In this document: positions 60,509 to 64,000 of the stretch, piece by piece | Layout of the letters: the number at the start of each line of letters is the position of its first letter | Position numbering within the stretch: the stretch's first letter is position 1 | Position numbers and translations under genes: made by a program | The notes under the pieces: model-generated | Databases searched by the model: none | What the model saw: the letters and a program-made list of their open reading frames with translations, nothing else | What the model was told of the DNA's origin: nothing | NCBI GenBank assembly: GCA_017938245.1 | Contig: JAGBBX010000058.1 | Span: 1-64,000, forward strand | Direction: 5' to 3' | Origin: Bacteroidaceae bacterium | GTDB taxonomy: Bacteria; Bacteroidota; Bacteroidia; Bacteroidales; Bacteroidaceae | DNA: 64,000 nt

Positions 60509-61075
60509 ATGACTAAAGGTAAACTTGTTATATTTTCGGCCCCCTCGGGTTCGGGAAAATCGACATTGGTAAACTATCTTATGGGGCAGGGGTTGTCATT
60601 CGGTTTCTCGATATCGGCAACCAGCCGTCCGCCTCGTGGCAACGAGAGAAACGGAGTAGAGTATTTTTTCTTTACTCCCGATGAGTTCAGTGCAAAGATT
60701 GCCGCCGATGAGTTTGTAGAGTACGAAGAGGTCTATCCCGGACGTTTCTATGGCACGCTGAAATCGCAGGTCGAAGAGCAACTCGAACGGCAGAACATTC
60801 TGTTCGATGTTGATGTTGTAGGAGGTTGCAACCTGAAAAAATATTATGGCGAGCGCGCACTCTTTATATTTGTGCAGGCTCCATCGATTGAGGTGTTGCG
60901 CAGTCGTCTCGAGGGGCGTGGCGATACTGCTCCCGAGGAGATAGAGAAACGTCTGGCAAAGGCCGAGCACGAGATGACTTACTCGCAGTATGCCGATGAG
61001 ATAATCATAAATGACAACCTCGATACGGCAAAAGCTCAGTTGCTGGCTGTTGTAAAGGGCTTTCTTGCAAAGTAA
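60509..61075 (+). CDS. gmk: guanylate kinase
   Basis: Phosphorylates GMP to GDP. 188 residues with P-loop FSAPSGSGKSTL at 9-20, ISATSRPPRGNERNGVEYFF, EFVEYEEVYPGRFYGTLKSQVEE and FDVDVVGGCNLKK. All guanylate-kinase GMP-binding residues are visible; length is normal. 26 bases after yicC. Confidence 0.96.
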   Translation: MTKGKLVIFSAPSGSGKSTLVNYLMGQGLSFGFSISATSRPPRGNERNGVEYFFFTPDEFSAKIAADEFVEYEEVYPGRFYGTLKSQVEEQLERQNILFDVDVVGGCNLKKYYGERALFIFVQAPSIEVLRSRLEGRGDTAPEEIEKRLAKAEHEMTYSQYADEIIINDNLDTAKAQLLAVVKGFLAK

Positions 61076-61093
61076 TACGTTGTTTTCAGACCG

Positions 61094-61672
61094 ATGGAGC
61101 AGAAGATCAGAACCATAATATTCGGTGGTAGTTTCGACCCTATACACGTGGGGCATACAGCGCTTGCTGCCGAGGCTCTTCGGCAGAATCTTGCCGATGA
61201 GGTGTGGTTTATGGTCTCTCCTCTGAATCCGCACAAGCAGGGGCAGCAACTCACTCCCGAGGAGATGCGACTCGCAATGGTGCAGCTGGCAATAGAGGAT
61301 GAACCACGTTTCAAGGCTTCTGATTTTGAATTTACCCTTCCTCGCCCTTCATATACGTTGCACACTTTGCAGGCACTCGAAGCGGCATATCCCAAGCGTA
61401 CTTTTGTACTGCTCATAGGCGCCGATAATTGGGAAAAATTCGATCGTTGGTATCGTGGTGACTTAATCCTCGAACGTTATCCGATAATAGTGTATCCTCG
61501 TGGCAACGAACAGCAACCACTGCTGCCGAAAGGCGTAGAGTGGTTGTCATCAAGATTATATGATATCAGTTCGACGCAAATACGTGAGATGGTGCTCTCT
61601 GATGTTGATATTCGAGGAGTGGTATCTCAAAAAGTGGCCGAATATATAAAAATGAATAGATTGTACAAATGA
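61094..61672 (+). CDS. nadD: nicotinate-nucleotide adenylyltransferase
   Basis: Makes deamido-NAD from nicotinate mononucleotide and ATP. 192 residues with GGSFDPIHVGHTALA at 11-25 (HxGH motif), FMVSPLNPHKQGQQLTPEEMRLAMV, LIGADNWEKFDRWYRGDLIL, and ISSTQIREMV near the C-terminus. The TGA overlaps the MORN gene ATG (ATGA). Confidence 0.95.
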   Translation: MEQKIRTIIFGGSFDPIHVGHTALAAEALRQNLADEVWFMVSPLNPHKQGQQLTPEEMRLAMVQLAIEDEPRFKASDFEFTLPRPSYTLHTLQALEAAYPKRTFVLLIGADNWEKFDRWYRGDLILERYPIIVYPRGNEQQPLLPKGVEWLSSRLYDISSTQIREMVLSDVDIRGVVSQKVAEYIKMNRLYK

Positions 61673-62316
61673 AAAGATACTCTGTAATAACAATGTTGAT
61701 GTTGCTTTTTGCAACGCTTGTCCGTGCGCAAGAACCGATTACCAAATATCCCGAGATGTGCGATATTTTGCAACAGGTGTTCTGCGATTATATATCTTCG
61801 GAGGCCGAGACAAAATATATTGCAGGAAAGCACGGACAGTACATAGGTCAGCTTGTCAATAATACCATATATGGTTGGGGGTACTATCTTACCGACGACG
61901 ATGCACAGACATTCGGTCAGTTTCGTCAGGGCAAGCACATCTTTGGAATAACTATGATGAATGGTTCGGCACGTGTGGGCTCCGAGGAGCATTATGTAGA
62001 ATATGACCTCTCGACGGGAAAAATATTTAAGATGCACAATGTCGAGGGTAACGTAAAATTGCGCTATCCCTTTATTGATGCCGAAGGGATGAAATCACCA
62101 TACGGCTTCTATAAGATAACCTATTCAAATGGCGACGTGTATTATGGTGAGACATATAACGGTCGTCGTCACGGCTATGGTGTTTACTATTGGACAAATG
62201 GCGATTTTTGGTACGGAAAATATGTAAATGGTTACCGTCAGGGCTTTGGTGCTCTGTTTAAGCCCGACCATAAGGTCTTTTATGGTAAGTGGATAGGTGA
62301 CAGAAAGGTAGAATAG
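61669..62316 (+). CDS. exported MORN-repeat protein
   Basis: 215 residues with signal peptide 1-21 (LVRAQ). The N-terminal half has aromatic/Gly motifs (GQLVNNTIYGWGYYLTDDDAQTFGQFRQGKH). Residues 147-212 contain three MORN units: GDVYYGETYNGRRHGYGVYY, DFWYGKYVNGYRQGFGALF and KVFYGKWIGDRK. MORN repeats form a beta-strand meander that binds partners or lipids. Role unknown. It is translationally coupled to nadD. Confidence 0.88.
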   Translation: MKRYSVITMLMLLFATLVRAQEPITKYPEMCDILQQVFCDYISSEAETKYIAGKHGQYIGQLVNNTIYGWGYYLTDDDAQTFGQFRQGKHIFGITMMNGSARVGSEEHYVEYDLSTGKIFKMHNVEGNVKLRYPFIDAEGMKSPYGFYKITYSNGDVYYGETYNGRRHGYGVYYWTNGDFWYGKYVNGYRQGFGALFKPDHKVFYGKWIGDRKVE

Positions 62317-62337
62317 TTACAATGTTATATACAATTG

Positions 62338-62369
62338 AAAGAGGGTGTCGCTTATGCGATGCCCTCTTT
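62338..62369 (+). terminator. terminator after the MORN gene
   Basis: AAAGAGGGTGTCGC (62338-62351) pairs with GCGATGCCCTCTTT (62356-62369), with two G-U pairs and a 4-base loop, followed by GCTTTTGCTGTTTTT. Confidence 0.85.
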
Positions 62370-62480
62370 GCTTTTGCTGTTTTTGCAAGAATAACCACAA
62401 AAACAGACTGTTGACTGTTATTTTTTTATGAAAAATAGCGATTATTTTAGAAAAATAATAGGAAAATACAACAATCTTTG

Positions 62481-62488
62481 TACTTTTG
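62481..62488 (+). promoter_or_regulatory. -7 element for the DAHP synthase-tyrA unit
   Basis: TACTTTTG (TAnnTTTG), 35 bases before the ATG at 62524. Confidence 0.45.
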
Positions 62489-62523
62489 TAATTCTCAAAG
62501 TCGAAAAATTAAAAAATGACATT

Positions 62524-63540
62524 ATGATAGCAGTTTTAAAAAATGGAGTAACAAAAGCTCAGCGCGACAACTTGGTAAAATGGTTAGAGTCGCAGAATGT
62601 AAGAGTACATATTTCCGAAGGAGAGGTTCAGACGGTGCTTGGCCTTATTGGTGATACAAGCAAAATTGATATCGACCTGCTTTCAGGTCTCGAAATAATA
62701 TCAAATGTAACACGAATAAGCGAGCCTTTCAAGAGCGCAAACCGTCGTTTTCACCCCGACGATACGGTGATAGAAGTTGGAGAGGGCGAGAATAAGGTGA
62801 AGATTGGTGGCGGAAACTTCTGTATTATGGCAGGCCCCTGCTCGGTTGAGTCCGAGGAGCAGATTCTAGCCATTGCACAGTCGGTGAAGGCTTCGGGAGC
62901 AAATATGCTACGTGGCGGAGCTTTTAAACCCCGTACCTCGCCTTACGATTTTCAGGGATTGCGTGCCGAGGGTCTACAACTGCTTATGAAGGCACGTGAG
63001 GTAACAGGTCTCCCCTTTGTAACCGAGATTATGAGTGCATCGCACCTCGACCTCTTTGCCGATGTGGATATTATTCAGGTGGGTGCGCGTAATATGCAGA
63101 ATTTTGAACTTCTGAAGGAGCTTGGACGAAGCAATAAACCTATTCTTCTTAAACGAGGAATGTCGGCGACACTGAAAGAACTTCTTATGAGTGCCGAGTA
63201 TATTATGTCCGAGGGTAACGAAAATGTTATTTTGTGCGAGCGCGGAATACGCAGTTACGACAGCTATACACGTAATGTCCTCGACCTTGCTGCAGTGCCG
63301 GTACTCAATGGTCTTACACACCTGCCTATAATCGTCGACCCCAGCCACGCTACAGGTGTTTCGCGCCTTGTACGTCCTATGGCTTGCGCCGCTACCGCTG
63401 CAGGTGCCGACGGACTCATTATAGAGGTTCATAACGACCCCGTTCACGCACTTTGCGACGGTGCTCAGTCGCTTACTCCCGAGCAGTTCTCGGATGTAGC
63501 ACGTCGAGTGAACGAGATTCGCGGTATAATGAATTGGTAA
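62524..63540 (+). CDS. 3-deoxy-7-phosphoheptulonate (DAHP) synthase
   Basis: First step of the shikimate pathway (PEP plus erythrose 4-phosphate). 338 residues from the ATG at 62524, which follows the -7 element; the frame is open 32 codons further upstream, but that would overlap the promoter. N-terminal residues 1-75 form a ferredoxin-like regulatory domain. The catalytic barrel has [49 protein letters not shown] and [12 protein letters not shown]. This is the short AroA-beta (Thermotoga-like) type, in which the N-terminal domain mediates Tyr/Phe feedback. Confidence 0.94.
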   Translation: MIAVLKNGVTKAQRDNLVKWLESQNVRVHISEGEVQTVLGLIGDTSKIDIDLLSGLEIISNVTRISEPFKSANRRFHPDDTVIEVGEGENKVKIGGGNFCIMAGPCSVESEEQILAIAQSVKASGANMLRGGAFKPRTSPYDFQGLRAEGLQLLMKAREVTGLPFVTEIMSASHLDLFADVDIIQVGARNMQNFELLKELGRSNKPILLKRGMSATLKELLMSAEYIMSEGNENVILCERGIRSYDSYTRNVLDLAAVPVLNGLTHLPIIVDPSHATGVSRLVRPMACAATAAGADGLIIEVHNDPVHALCDGAQSLTPEQFSDVARRVNEIRGIMNW

Positions 63541-63547
63541 TTGAACA

Positions 63548-64000
63548 ATGAAAGTAGGAGTAGTAGGTTTAGGTCTTATAGGAGGTTCGGCAGCAAAGGC
63601 ATTCAAAGCTGCCGGGCACACTGTGTATGCTTTTGATATAAACGATACAATTGTCGGCTATGCAGCTCTTGAAGGAACGGTAGATAAGGAACTCGATGAT
63701 AAGAGGCTGGCGCAGTGCGACCTATTGTTGCTCACTGCCACTCCGCAGGCAGTGATTGGTTATCTTACCGAAAAAGCCGCGAAGATATCGCCCTCGACCC
63801 TTGTTGTCGATTTTTGCGGAACAAAGCGCTTGGTGTGCGAAACGGGATTTGAACTTGCTCGAAAACAGGGATTTACATTTGTGGGTGCCCATCCTATGGC
63901 GGGATTACAATATTCGGGATATAAATACTCGCGTGCCAATCTCTTTTCGGGTGCATCGCTCATTGTGGTACCGCCCGTGCACGACGATATCGCGCTGCTC
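63548..64000 (+). CDS. tyrA: prephenate dehydrogenase, 3' end missing
   Basis: First 151 codons of a gene cut by the right edge. MKVGVVGLGLIGGSAAKAFKAAGHTVYAFD is an NAD(P)-binding Rossmann start. LLTATPQAVIGYLTE and DFCGTKRLVCETG, then FVGAHPMAGLQYSGYKYSRANLFSG with the conserved HPM.G motif, identify the TyrA family. It oxidatively decarboxylates prephenate to 4-hydroxyphenylpyruvate in tyrosine synthesis. It starts 7 bases after the DAHP synthase stop. Confidence 0.93.
   Translation, partial: MKVGVVGLGLIGGSAAKAFKAAGHTVYAFDINDTIVGYAALEGTVDKELDDKRLAQCDLLLLTATPQAVIGYLTEKAAKISPSTLVVDFCGTKRLVCETGFELARKQGFTFVGAHPMAGLQYSGYKYSRANLFSGASLIVVPPVHDDIALL

Noticed and set aside
62316-62523. Aromatic amino acid attenuator or T-box in front of the DAHP synthase
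   Set aside because: The only strong hairpin (62338-62369) lies upstream of the -7 element and follows the MORN gene, so it is that gene's terminator; no Phe/Tyr-rich leader peptide was seen.
1-64000. tRNA or rRNA genes, prophage, transposases, restriction or toxin-antitoxin systems
   Set aside because: Looked for in intergenic regions and among the proteins; nothing recognisable was found.

Overview
The window looks like a chromosomal segment of a gut- or oral-type Bacteroidota bacterium, most likely order Bacteroidales. Evidence seen in the sequence: Bacteroidota-type promoters (TTTG, about 19-20 bases, then TAnnTTTG or TAnnTTCG) instead of clear Shine-Dalgarno sites; lipoproteins whose cleavage Cys is followed by Ser plus acidic residues; families largely confined to this phylum (DUF3098, DUF3244, DUF3575, DUF4250, DUF4290, DUF4294, BspA-like repeats); and a MurA with Asp in place of the active-site Cys. 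The family or genus cannot be fixed from the sequence alone.

Left part (1-31 kb). A leucine-rich-repeat surface protein (cut by the window edge) is followed by a secreted C10 cysteine peptidase group (lipoprotein, peptidase, DUF3244 protein) and a TPR lipoprotein with a membrane segment and a C-terminal helix-turn-helix. Next is a compact minus-strand housekeeping run (methyltransferase, ftsX, DUF3098, uppP, truB, queA, folK). Then come pspC-like, miaB, a hot-dog thioesterase with a succinate CoA-transferase, a SpoU methyltransferase, DUF4294, an overlapping ABC exporter/LOG/PfkB set, a His-rich RND metal-efflux pair with a DUF4250 gene, nadK, and the pdxJ-exbB-exbD-tonB run followed by DJ-1, ispD and recG.

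Centre (31-48 kb). A BspA-like secreted protein and a 54-codon gene are followed, from a good promoter at 33400, by six co-directional genes covering 14.3 kb. All six products carry secretion signals: a DUF3575 barrel with a long insertion and a TolA-like tail, a DUF5119-like lipoprotein, a stand-alone DUF3575 protein, a 1160-residue protein with an internal OmpA-like motif, a 1506-residue protein with three tandem copies of a roughly 400-residue beta-barrel unit, and a CarboxypepD-like plus TPR-like protein. There is no recognisable fimbrillin, usher or SusC/D. This is the best candidate for an undescribed envelope system. A terminator closes it at 47844-47881.

Right part (48-64 kb). ndk and a LytM/LysM hydrolase, then a long minus-strand run (tsaB, DUF4290, murA, rimM, M23 peptidase, dxr, rseP) ending in a lipoprotein serpin and an alkaline phosphatase. 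Divergent from it are yicC, gmk, nadD and a MORN protein, and finally DAHP synthase and a truncated prephenate dehydrogenase. No rRNA, tRNA, CRISPR array, transposase or phage gene was seen.
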